The notes under the pieces were generated by a model that made no database searches, had not been told where the DNA came from, and was given only the letters and a program-made list of their open reading frames with translations. From Rhodococcus opacus (GTDB lineage Bacteria > Actinomycetota > Actinomycetes > Mycobacteriales > Mycobacteriaceae), in NCBI RefSeq assembly GCF_012396235.1, contig NZ_JAAXPA010000017.1, forward strand, positions 1 through 64,000: a stretch of DNA of 64,000 bases, read 5' to 3'. Made by a program: the position numbers and the translations under genes. Below, one piece after another: positions 36,479-45,096 of this stretch. The stretch's first letter is position 1; the number at the start of each line of letters is the position of its first letter.

Positions 36479-37888
36479 TCAACCGAGCGGGAGCGGCAAC
36501 TTTGCCGCAGCGTCATGGAATGCTCGCACAATCGCGGCCGAAATCCGACCGCGGAAGGACACTTTACGGCCCTCCCCGATTGCCCACTCACGAATCTCCT
36601 TGGTCGTCGCCTTCGCCGGCGCGGTGCCCGCCGCCGCTCCCGTCACCGGAGCCTTCTTCACGGCCGTCGCTTCCGCAGCCGACTTTGCAGCCGCCGACTT
36701 CGCGACCGACGTCTCCGCCGGAGCCTTCCCCGCGACCATCTTCTCCGCGGCCGCCGCCTTCGCCACCGTCGTCTTCGCGCCCGTCGTCTTCGCACCTGTC
36801 GTCTTCGCGCCCGTCGTCTTCGCGCCTGGCGTCTTCGCCATCGACGTCTTCGCCGGAGCCTTCCTCGCGACCTTCTTCTTCACGGCCGTCGTCTCCGCGG
36901 CCGCCGCATCCGCAGCCGACTCCACAGCCGCCACCGCCTTCGTTGCCGCCCCCTTCGCGACCGACTTCTTCACGACCGACGTCTCCGCCGGAGCCTTCCC
37001 CGCGACTACCTTCTTCGCAGGCGTCTTCTTCGCCGGCACCGCTTCTGCCTGAACCTCGTTTGCCTGAGCGTCATGGAAGGCTTGCTCGATCTGGGCCGAA
37101 ATCCGACCGCGGGGCGACACTTCACGGCCCTCTTCGATCGCCCACTCGCGAATCTCTTTGGTCGTCGTCTTCGCCGGAGCCTTGTCGACCGCCGCCGCGC
37201 TCTTCGCCGACGTCTTCGCGGCGGCTATCTTCTCCGCGGCCGTCGTCTTCGGCGCTGTTGTCTTCGCCGGAGCCTTCGCAGCCATCTTCTTCGCCGCCGG
37301 TGCCTTCTTGGCGACTGCCTTCTCCGCGGCCGCCTTCTTGGCGACCGTCTTCTTCGCGACCGTCTTCTTCGCGACCGTCTTCTTCACCGGCACCGCCTCG
37401 GCCTGAACCTTCTTTGCCTGAGCGTCATGGAAGGCTTGCTCGATCTCGGCCGAAATCCGACCGCGGGGCGACACTTCACGGCCCTCCCCGATCGCCCACT
37501 CGCGAATCTCGTTGGTCGTCGTCTTCGCCGGCGCCTTGCCGACCGCCGCCGCGCTCTTCGCCGGCGTCTTCGCGGCGGCTATCTTCTCCGCGGCCGTCGT
37601 CTTCGACGCTGTTGTCTTCGCCGGAGCCTTCGCAGCCACCTTCTTCGCCGCCGGCGCCTTCTTCGCGACTGCCTTCTCCGCGACCGCCTTCTTCTTCGCG
37701 GCCGACGATTTCGCGGCTACCTTCCTTGCCGGCGCCGTTTTTGCCTGAGCGTGATGGAAAGCTTGCTCGATCTCGGCCGAAATCCGACCGCGGGGCGACA
37801 CTTCACGGCCCTCTCCGATCGCCCACTCACGGATCTCCTTGGTCGTCCTCTTCGCCGAACCTTCGGAATTCCTCGGTGATACCGCCAT
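36479..37888 (-). CDS. Four-headed Lsr2-like nucleoid protein with histone-H1-like linkers
   Basis: 469 residues. Four copies of an Lsr2-type DNA-binding unit lie at about residues 18-46, 127-155, 244-272 and 430-459. Each has IREWAI, EEGREVS or GEGREVS, and the RGRIS loop, equivalent to the RGR that enters the minor groove of AT-rich DNA in Lsr2. The three linkers are almost only Ala, Lys, Pro, Thr and Val, with AKKAPAAKK and KAPAKTT repeats like histone H1 or the HupB tail. The Lsr2 N-terminal oligomerisation domain is absent. Multiple heads could let one chain bridge DNA without oligomerising. Family assignment rests on motif; architecture is seen directly. Confidence 0.8.
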   Translation of the reverse strand: MAVSPRNSEGSAKRTTKEIREWAIGEGREVSPRGRISAEIEQAFHHAQAKTAPARKVAAKSSAAKKKAVAEKAVAKKAPAAKKVAAKAPAKTTASKTTAAEKIAAAKTPAKSAAAVGKAPAKTTTNEIREWAIGEGREVSPRGRISAEIEQAFHDAQAKKVQAEAVPVKKTVAKKTVAKKTVAKKAAAEKAVAKKAPAAKKMAAKAPAKTTAPKTTAAEKIAAAKTSAKSAAAVDKAPAKTTTKEIREWAIEEGREVSPRGRISAQIEQAFHDAQANEVQAEAVPAKKTPAKKVVAGKAPAETSVVKKSVAKGAATKAVAAVESAADAAAAETTAVKKKVARKAPAKTSMAKTPGAKTTGAKTTGAKTTGAKTTVAKAAAAEKMVAGKAPAETSVAKSAAAKSAAEATAVKKAPVTGAAAGTAPAKATTKEIREWAIGEGRKVSFRGRISAAIVRAFHDAAAKLPLPLG

Positions 37889-39013
37889 CGTGCTCTCCTT
37901 CTATATCGGCAATCGTCGACCGCACACAGTAACGGCAGGTCCGTCTCGGTGATGAGGAAGCTCACCCGAACTCACATTTCAATTGTCTAAAGCCATTGTC
38001 CATGTGGGCAGACCAACACGACCCTCGTGGAGCTAAAACTCACATTCACCGAGCTTTTTGCAGGGCGAGCGTGGCTCGCCATGGCAGGAGTTAGTCTCCA
38101 ACGCATTTCCGAATTGTCTCGGCGGCTGGGGATTTAGTGCGGCGGCTTTGGCGACTTCTGTGTTCAGGGTGGCGAGCGGGCGTGCGCGTTAGCCCACCAT
38201 CTACCGACCGACGACTGTGCCGGGAATTCCGGCGGTGCAGCGTCTCCCGGACTCGGGTCGCAGCGGTACCGAACCCTATGATGCAGGCGCGCGCCGGCCA
38301 CATCCCCAGCAGCCGGGAGAACATTGTCATGACCGTGCCACCGCATGTGGAGTGTGGTCTCTCGCAGTCAGCGTCATCGGTGTCCCCACAGCGCCGCGGT
38401 ACGCGGCGATCGCCTACCTCGACGCCGACGCCCCCGATCTGCTGCCGCTCGGCGCCGGGGATGTCCCGGCCGTCAACGCCGTCCGCGCCGTCCTCCGCGC
38501 GCACGCCACCTCCCCGCCGCCCTCACCCACTGCGTTCAGGTCGGGGTGCGGGGGGCTGCCACCGGCGAATCTGCACGCAGACGTCCTCGTCACCAGCCGG
38601 CGGGCGGTCGTCGGATCCGCCGCACTTCCCGCGGCTCGACCATCGCCGATGAGGCCGTCATGATCACCGACGACCCCGACACGATCACGGCCGCCCAGGT
38701 TCATCGACACCTCGACGAGATCACCGAAGTCGACCACGCAATCCAACGCCACCGCCACCGCGATCTGGCAGATCGGCCGGATCGTGCCCCTGCCCGGGAT
38801 CGGCGGTCGGATACGCGCTGAACCCGAATTCCTCCCCACCCCAGTCACCCGAATGTTCCTGTGGCACCGCATCGACTACCAACCCGGCGCGACCGAACTG
38901 CAGAAGCGGGACACGCACACCACCCGGCGGCGCACCGAAGCGGGTCCGGCCGCAAACTACGCTCTCGAGTGGTTCCGCGTCAACATCCCCGGTGGCACGA
39001 ACGCACAGGCAGG
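37889..39013. other. Degraded region without an intact gene
   Basis: Scraps of protein-like frames appear on the plus strand: AIAYLDADAPDLLPLGAGDV near 38410-38470, MITDDPDTITAAQVHRHLDE at 38660, and MFLWHRIDYQPGATELQKRD near 38860. They change frame repeatedly, and I recognise no family. A 7-bp hairpin (GGCGAGC/GCTCGCC, 38064-38080) lies upstream. I read the stretch as decayed genes. Confidence 0.4.
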
Positions 39014-39306
39014 GTCACCGACTACGACGCACCGGCGAGTCACCGAATCCGACGACACAGCGGACACCTCCCTCGAACAGCTCTCCGCCAGCAGGAAAGA
39101 CACCCAGTCTCCCACCGTTGGACGTCGAAGACACCGACACCGCAGACTCGTTCGAACTACCCCGGCGCCGACCTGTCCGGCGAACAACTCACCGTCCGCG
39201 TCATCTCCGAACAATCCGACGAAGTCACCTGCATAAGTTGTTCCTGGTCCATCACCGCAGCCGACTTGCCGACAAGCAGCAGCCGATCTGCCGCGACTGC
39301 GCCTGA
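39014..39306 (+). pseudogene. DUF4193-family protein, several frameshifts
   Basis: Read across frames, the segment gives VTDYDAPA, TADTSLEQLSASRKD, VEDTDTADSFELP, GADLSGEQLTVRVISEQSDE and finally LFLVHHRSRLADKQQPICRD followed by CA and stop. In order these are the parts of the roughly 98-residue DUF4193 proteins of actinobacteria, including the second Cys pair. The first Cys pair is ruined near 39230. At least three frame changes show advanced decay. The function of the family is unknown. Confidence 0.65.
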
Positions 39307-39344
39307 GACCGGGACGGTCAGGGGTCGGGTCGGTCGGCCGGAAC

Positions 39345-40020
39345 CTGCGGGTAGACCACGACACCCGTTCTCCTTCACCCACGTCTCGTCACCGCCGTCG
39401 GCATGCTCGACGACCAGTTCGACGATCGGAAGCTCCGCGGCCAGTGGGTGATCGAACGCGGCCCGGGCGTTGCGGGCGCACACCGTCTCCTCGGAGTCGC
39501 CGGTGTAGAGGGCGTCGATGACGAACCCCGGGGTGAACCGGCCACCGAACCCGTCACCGCCCCGCAACGCTTCCTGCCGGCCCCGCCACCACCTGGTCAA
39601 CGCCCGGGCACGGGTGATGTGCTGGGGTGCTTCGACATCGAGGATCGTGAACTTCTCGTACTCGGCGTACGCGAGGTCGGTCAGTAGCCGCGGGCCGAGG
39701 CCCGGCCAGCTGAACGTGCCCTCGAGGACCAGGTTCTCCCCGCGGGACAGACAGATCTCGGTGACGATGTCGAGGAGTTTCGTCGACTCGGCGTGCACCA
39801 GGGTGGCGAGTTCGCGGGGCATCAGCCGGTGCCCGTCCGCAAGGTCGATGCTCAGCAGGTCGGTGTAGACGCCCTGTTCGATGGCATCGCGGAGCAGGTA
39901 GTCCTTGATCGTGTCCGCATCGAGCACCTGCCAGCCCTGCCCGGCGAGGTGCCGGCGGTCGATACTCGACGACTTCCCCACCCCTGTGGTCCTGCGGTCG
40001 TACCGGTGGGCAGCCGACGT
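39345..40020 (-). pseudogene. Zeta-toxin-family kinase with a frameshift in the Walker A motif
   Basis: From about 40000 down, the frame reads VGKSSSIDRRHLAGQGWQVL, DADTIKDYLLRDAI, then ENLVLEGTFSWPG and later VVEHADGGDETWVKENG, matching zeta-toxin/PezT-type kinases that phosphorylate peptidoglycan precursors. The start of the P-loop (GTTAGPQG) lies in a different frame just upstream, so a one-base indel splits the ATP-binding site. No start codon or epsilon antitoxin gene is seen. It is probably dead. Confidence 0.65.
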
Positions 40021-40203
40021 CTGGTTCGGATCCTGACTGCGCTGCGGGGCGCGCGGTGGTGAGACAAGCACCGATCGAAGGCTTCGACGATCTTCGGTCC
40101 GATCGTGAAAAATTGGCACCGTCCGACACGACGCAAGGCTGGCGCGCGACTCACGATCGAGCACGCTATTGGGGGCCCGCGCGGCCGCTCGCTGGCCAGA
40201 CTT

Positions 40204-40944
40204 CTAAATGTAGATGACGTCATCGGCGTGGAGCGGCTCGTGCCTACCGGTCGGAGGCGTGATTCCGTCGTGGATCGACCGCAGGTGGTCCGCCACGCCA
40301 ACGAGGAGGGTGACGTCGCTCCGGACGTACCGGATCAACTCAGCGCGAATTTCCTCTTTCACGGACGGATTCGTCGTGCTCCGGTGCGCCCTCATTCGCG
40401 CGGACCCTACCGAGCCGTTCATGGACGGGACGTCGTTCGCGATCCCGAAGTACGCAGCGACGGTCTTGAGATCCAGACTCTTCGTCGGCAGGATCATCGC
40501 ACCCTTGGTCCATTCGAGCAGGTCCGTGTGGTGGCGCGTCTCGGTGAGGTTTCCGATCAGCTGGTTCTCGACGCTAATTTCCGTGACCGCCTTTCGGAGA
40601 ACTCGGATGTCAGACTGACTCCACGAGATGACGGGAAGATCAGGATAGGCCGCCAAGAAGTCGGCCAACTGGGCGAGCAGATCGGCCTGATGGGTCTCGT
40701 CGGCGAAGATGGTGAGCTGGCGCGGATTGGCTACTCCGACCGCGCGAGCGCAGAACGTCCACACCGCCGCGGTGGTCTTCTCTTCCTCGTGTTCGAGATC
40801 GAGGGCGATGTAGCCGGCCGGAATCGGTGCGTGGGTGCCGGGCAGGATCCTGGGCTTGTTCGCCACATATACCTCCCCGTGGGCTCGCCACTGTTCGATC
40901 TTGCCGATGGAGGTCAGGATCCCGCTCTTCTTGTCGCACAACAC
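40204..40944 (-). CDS. RNase H-like (YprB/TM0106-type) nuclease domain, possibly 5'-truncated
   Basis: 246 residues. The exonuclease-like core shows GYIALDLEHEEE (acidic cluster), then FADETHQADLLAQLADFLAA, SWSQSDIRVL, and DLKTVAAYFGI. This fits the predicted 3'-5' exonuclease half of TM0106/RecB-like nucleases. The start at 40944 is a GTG. The same frame is coding-like for about 35 residues further up (IDWETADYYDDVDDEDADWD) until a stop near 41045. The protein is therefore probably the C-terminal half of a longer gene that lost its 5' end. Confidence 0.55.
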   Translation of the reverse strand: MLCDKKSGILTSIGKIEQWRAHGEVYVANKPRILPGTHAPIPAGYIALDLEHEEEKTTAAVWTFCARAVGVANPRQLTIFADETHQADLLAQLADFLAAYPDLPVISWSQSDIRVLRKAVTEISVENQLIGNLTETRHHTDLLEWTKGAMILPTKSLDLKTVAAYFGIANDVPSMNGSVGSARMRAHRSTTNPSVKEEIRAELIRYVRSDVTLLVGVADHLRSIHDGITPPTGRHEPLHADDVIYI

Positions 40945-41156
40945 TGGCGTGGATGACTCGTCCCAGTCGGCGTCCTCGTCATCGACGTCGTCGTAGTAAT
41001 CTGCGGTTTCCCAATCGATCCCAAGCCGGATGCTGGATAATCACCGCTACGTACCCACCTTCACCAGGCGCAAAAGCGGCAGGCGTCGCTGGTTGGACGA
41101 GTACACGTCCGCGGTGAGCGGCACCCGGATTTCGGAGTTTCACACCGCCCGCTGAC

Positions 41157-41270
41157 TCACTGTTGTGGCCAGTGGAACGCAGCCCAGACCGCGGCGGCGG
41201 CGAGCGCCACGATGACCACGACCATCACGGCACTGATGACGAATTCGTTGTCGGCGACGAGTTGCTGCAT
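41157..41270 (-). CDS. Small single-span membrane protein
   Basis: 37 residues: MQQLVADNEFVISAVMVVVI then a hydrophobic run ending WAAFHWPQQ. One membrane helix spans nearly the whole length. The start at 41270 is chosen because the upstream in-frame part is Arg/Pro-rich and lacks a Shine-Dalgarno. It lies downstream of gvpO on the same strand. Function unknown. Confidence 0.4.
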   Translation of the reverse strand: MQQLVADNEFVISAVMVVVIVALAAAAVWAAFHWPQQ

Positions 41271-41443
41271 GGCAGAAGTATGCGGTCCGACTGGCGGGCG
41301 GGGCGAGTTCTCGCGTGCAGCGCCGCAGCGCACCGAAGTATGCACCGCCCTGCGCACTATCAGTGGTGTTCGATTGCTGCGGGGCGAGAGCCGGCGTGCT
41401 CGACGGACCAGAGGAACCGTAGAGACCTCGGAGTGTGTATCTG

Positions 41444-41836
41444 TCAGCCGCTTCCGTCGCTTCCGTCCACGGATGGGGTCTGTCCGTCTCCGTCGACGGA
41501 GGGTTCGTCGTCTGACAAAACGAGGGCGGAGCCGCGCCGGTATCGGCGGGTCCTGCGGTAGGACAGCATTTCGCCGTCCAGGTCCAGCACCACTTCGTAG
41601 AATGCGAGCATGTCCGCCGTCGGGGGGATGTGCCGGTGGTCGATCACCTCCACTTCGACCGTCCAGCCTTCCTCGGTCGGCAGCACCGATGTCGCGCTCT
41701 CCGACTCCTTTCCGATCAACACCTCGATGTCACGCAACGCGGCCGCAGCGGCCGCCGCTGCCGATACGGGCCGGGGATGGACCGCCATCCCAACCATCTC
41801 CTTTTCTTTCGTGGGCGTTGGCTGTGAGCTGGCCAT
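41444..41836 (-). CDS. gvpO: Gas vesicle protein GvpO-like
   Basis: 130 residues. After an Ala-rich low-complexity start, the GvpO core is clear: EEGWTVEVEVIDHRHIPPTA, then DMLAFYEVVLDLDGEMLSYR and RTRRYRRG. The C-terminal tail is acidic. GvpO is an accessory protein in actinobacterial gas-vesicle clusters. No gvpA, gvpF, gvpN or other gvp gene is in this window, so this copy is isolated. Confidence 0.75.
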   Translation of the reverse strand: MASSQPTPTKEKEMVGMAVHPRPVSAAAAAAAALRDIEVLIGKESESATSVLPTEEGWTVEVEVIDHRHIPPTADMLAFYEVVLDLDGEMLSYRRTRRYRRGSALVLSDDEPSVDGDGQTPSVDGSDGSG

Positions 41837-42343
41837 ATGCCAATCCTTTCACCGCTCGGTGGGCGGCCACCAGGGCACCGGCGCGCAGGGTGCGCGCCGC
41901 CGGTACAGCGAACCAACTGTTCGGGTCGGTGCAGCTCCGACTCGCGCCGTAAATAGCCCGATTTCCGGGCCTCATGTGGGTTGGGGGTGGGGCATGCGGT
42001 GCCCGCCTGCGGCCCGCCTGCCACTGACACGGTTGCTTCTCCTTCCGACAACGTGCGGATCAGTGAACCTCCTGTTCGGTGCAGGCGTCGTAGCTCGCAG
42101 ATGCTCGGCCGTGCTCAACGTGGTCGTCGGGGTACCACCCGTGCTTGCGTGCCGCGGCGAAGTTGCAGGATGCAGGACCTTCGCCCCTACTCACGGGGCG
42201 CTGTCTTCTGAGATCGTTCGTATCGAGGACACCGCCTCCAGTCACGTTCGGTTTTCGGCCGTCCGGGGTAATGGGGTGGTCAGGATGTTCGAGGTCGGTC
42301 CTCGGCGGAAGGTCCGGCTCGCCGGGACAGGGAGTGAGCGACC
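41837..42343. other. Intergenic region and 5' leader of the cold-shock gene
   Basis: I see no gene. The last 100 bases form the leader of the cold-shock gene and contain GGGAG nine bases before its ATG. No cold-box could be identified with confidence. Confidence 0.4.
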
Positions 42344-42547
42344 ATGGCGCAGGGCACGGTGAAGTGGTTCAACGGCGAGAAGTGCTTCGGGTTCATCAGC
42401 CCGGATGACGGCGGCGCGGACCTCTTCGTCCAGTTCTCCGAGATTCAGTGCAGCGGGTACAAATCGCTGCAGGAGAATCAGCGGGTCGAGTTCGAGGTCG
42501 GCCGGGGACAGAAGGGGCGGCAGGCCCAGAATGTGCGTCCCGCCTGA
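42344..42547 (+). CDS. CspA-like cold-shock protein, atypical RNA-binding motifs
   Basis: 67 residues with the OB-fold cold-shock domain: [23 protein letters not shown]1 is KCFGFI instead of KGFGFI, and RNP2 is LFVQFS instead of VFVHFS or VLVHYS. The His of RNP2, which stacks on bases, is thus Gln. It probably still binds single-stranded nucleic acid but may have changed affinity. A more canonical paralog lies at 46510. Confidence 0.88.
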   Translation: MAQGTVKWFNGEKCFGFISPDDGGADLFVQFSEIQCSGYKSLQENQRVEFEVGRGQKGRQAQNVRPA

Positions 42548-42643
42548 GCTGCTCTGTACCGCGCAGGGATTCGAGCCGGAATGCCCGCTCGAAGCCCGGC
42601 AATGGGCGACCACCATGGGGCAGGCAACGGAGCGTCGGACGGG

Positions 42644-43675
42644 ATGAGCGCCATGCCCGAAAATGACGAGACGGGACCGATTCATCGGTGGACGCCCCTC
42701 GCCGTGCGGATTGAGGCGGTCGAACGCTTCGCGGACTGCGCCGAACACGTGCTGACCGTCACCGACCCGGCATGGTCCGACGTCGCGCAGGACTACCGGC
42801 TGCTGGCCGTCAACAGTTCCCTTCGCCGCCAGCAGGACAGCATCCGGGCTGCCCTCCTGCTCAGCCGCCACGACTTGGGTCATCTGGCCGTGGCGTTTGT
42901 GCGCGCCGCCCTCGACGACGTGATGCATCTCCGGTTCTTCGCCTCGCTCGACCTGGACCGGTCCCAGGAGTTGTTCGCGTCGATGAGCAACTTCGACTCC
43001 CTCCGAGCGCTGCTCGCCCAGCGCAACTACATCGGGGACACGGAGATGGCACGGCTGTCGTACCCCAAACCTTTCCTTGACTGGGCCGTAGCCGGGAGCG
43101 AGGAAACCAGAGCCGTGCCGAGAAGGCTGAAGAAGCAGTACGGATGGACGGGCGGCCTTCTGCCGCCGGGGATGTGGGTCGCCGACCGTGCCGGGCAACG
43201 CGAGCTGTATGACTACCTGTCCGCGGCGTCGAGCCGGGCAGTGCACTTCTCCGCGGGCGAGATCATGCGCCGCGGCTGGATAGAACCGACCGGAAAGCTG
43301 GTCACCGACAAGCCCGCGTTCCGCGAGCACCTCGCTTGCTTCGCCCTCGACCGACTGTGGCGGCTGTACCTCGACACCTGGCAGGTCGCCGCGCCGATGC
43401 TCGAGCGGGCCGGGATCAGCAACGACCACTCCCTCCGCGACGACGAAATGATCACCGCCATCGCGCGTCTGCGGGAGACCGGCTCGGTTCCTCTCGTCCA
43501 CGCCCACGAGTGGAAACTGCCCCGACGACCCCTCCGACCTGACAACAAGACGCCCGGCGCGCCCACTATTCGAAGATCCGCACCGACATGGGAGCGGTGC
43601 GGGGTTCTTCGAGACAAACGAAAAGTTCCGCGACCCCGACGCCGTCGTCGCGGTCAACGTCTTGGACCACCTTGA
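42644..43675 (+). CDS. Hypothetical protein, DUF5677-like
   Basis: 343 residues, largely alpha-helical. The N-terminal half has paired helices (QDSIRAALLLSRHDLGHLAV and FVRAALDDVMHLRFFASLDL) like DUF5677 and HEPN-type domains. No catalytic motif is plain. The last roughly 45 residues after HEWKLP are low-complexity Arg/Pro and overlap a methyltransferase relic in another frame, so the natural C-terminus is probably lost. The start at 42644 is the first ATG with a nearby purine run (GACGGG). Confidence 0.5.
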   Translation: MSAMPENDETGPIHRWTPLAVRIEAVERFADCAEHVLTVTDPAWSDVAQDYRLLAVNSSLRRQQDSIRAALLLSRHDLGHLAVAFVRAALDDVMHLRFFASLDLDRSQELFASMSNFDSLRALLAQRNYIGDTEMARLSYPKPFLDWAVAGSEETRAVPRRLKKQYGWTGGLLPPGMWVADRAGQRELYDYLSAASSRAVHFSAGEIMRRGWIEPTGKLVTDKPAFREHLACFALDRLWRLYLDTWQVAAPMLERAGISNDHSLRDDEMITAIARLRETGSVPLVHAHEWKLPRRPLRPDNKTPGAPTIRRSAPTWERCGVLRDKRKVPRPRRRRRGQRLGPP

Positions 43676-44041
43676 CCGGCCCGCGCTGGGCCTGCACGAG
43701 GCCTACCGTGTGTTGCGCCCGGACGGGCTGTTCATTGCAGGCACGATCTCCAGGGTGGATTCCCCGGAGTTGGCGCCGTTCTGACAACCGGAGCCGACTC
43801 CGTTCGATGCAGAGGACGCTCCACATCTGGTCGCGGCCGCCTTCGGGGCGGCTGAGACCGGGCCTGGGACGCGTCACTCATCACACTGCCCGACCGGGAC
43901 GCTGTGCGGGACTACCTTCCGGCACGTCTGGTGCCGCACTACCGGGCAGGGCTTCTCGCCGATGTGCTGGCCGACCGCGGCCCCCTGCCGCTGCCGTTGA
44001 CCAAACGCGGAGCACTCATACTCGCCCGACGCGCATCGTGA
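43602..44041 (+). pseudogene. SAM-dependent methyltransferase remnant
   Basis: The frame from 43602 reads GFFETNEKFRDPDAVVAVNV, LDHLDRPALGLHEAYRVLRP, then DGLFIAGTISRVDSPELAPF and a TGA at 43782 where relatives have Trp. It continues QPEPTPFDAEDAPHLVAAAF. After a frame change near 43865 it gives ITLPDRDAVRDYLPARLVPH and KRGALILARRAS to a stop. This is the C-terminal part of a class I methyltransferase. The SAM-binding loop is missing. Confidence 0.6.
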
Positions 44042-44318
44042 CCGCCTCATGCGACAGATTCATGACGACGTGCTGTCCCGCGAGGGATCGCTGGCCGGTC
44101 GCCGACCACCAACTATCGGCGTGATCGAAAGGCTTCCGCCGAGGGCGCGAAGCCAGTAGAGATGCAACTGTGGACACCTCGCTCAGATACCGCACATCGA
44201 CACTACTGCCAGCATGGCCAAGTAGACCTGGCACTGCGCCGTGACCGTCTGTCTCGGTGGCCAATCCAGTCCACTTCACCGATCTCGTCCCGGTGCAGGT
44301 TCGGCTAGCGGGGTGCGA

Positions 44319-44968
44319 TCAAAGGTCGAATGTTCGCCGTAACTCGTCGAATAGTTCCTGGTAATGGGTGGTTCCGTAGGTGAGAGCGGCGAGCACGAGG
44401 GGTTGCAGCATCGCCAGTTCCTTCGTCTCGAGCGCCCGGAAGATCGAGGAGGCGGCATAGATCCATTGCACGTACTCATGCCCGTCCGCGTGGAGGGAGA
44501 TCTGTTGCGGGGTCTCCGGGTCTCTGGAGAGGCGTTCGAGGGCACGCGCTTCATTGTCGAAGGGCGGCGGAAGTGGGTCATGCTTGTCGAGTGCGGTCAG
44601 GGCGGGTGCCACCCAACCCATATCAGCGAGGCCGGCTCGCTCGTATGCACTTTTCGCTGCCCACCGAGCAATGGCATCCTGCCGAGATTCCGGACGTTCG
44701 ATCAGCTGGTCGAGGAGGTCCCGGTCGAGTTGAGCGAGTCGCTTCGCCGCCTCACGGATGGCGCGATCGTCGAATAGCCGGAATCGTTCGGCGGGCGGGC
44801 GACCACCCCATTCGGCAAACTTCTCAGCGAGACTCCGATGGGGATCGGACAGAACCGCCGTGGCGGGGCCGGCGGACGCAAGTTCAGTTGACCGTCGAGG
44901 GTGTCAGCTTGCCGCGCTCCCATCACGAACTGGTGGTGATCGACTCCGACGATCCCCCATTGCGTCAT
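44319..44968 (-). pseudogene. Hypothetical protein, frameshifted near its start
   Basis: The minus strand starts MTQWGIVGVDHHQFVMGARQ at 44968. Near 44880 it must change frame to continue as LAEKFAEWGGRPPAERFRLF, REAAKRLAQLDRDLLDQLIE, RWAAKSAYERAGLADMGW and on to a stop at 44319. The joined product would be about 215 residues, helical, with no family that I recognise. The 277-base stretch 44042-44318 holds nothing I can name. Confidence 0.5.
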
Positions 44969-45096
44969 CGCATCAGGCTAACGGCGTACCTGGCGTATAC
45001 GTTCCGAAAACGGATGGTTTAGCGGGACCGCATGCCGCCGCCTCGCATGGTGTGGTCTGGGCCGATGCGACAGTCCGTCCTCGCAAAGGCCCGAGG

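Noticed and set aside
36479..37888. Regularly spaced repeats considered as a CRISPR array.
   Set aside because: The repeats are coding, variable in length and in frame. The spacers are low-complexity codons, not unique sequences.
35965..37932. Very long open frames on the plus strand opposite the Lsr2-like gene (Pro/Ser-rich and Arg/Leu-rich).
   Set aside because: They are shadows of the Ala/Lys/Pro repeats on the minus strand. Their composition is that of complemented repeats, with no domain and no ribosome-binding site.
38064..38080. 7-bp hairpin GGCGAGC/GCTCGCC considered as an intrinsic terminator.
   Set aside because: The T-run lies on the wrong side for either flanking gene, and no gene ends close by.
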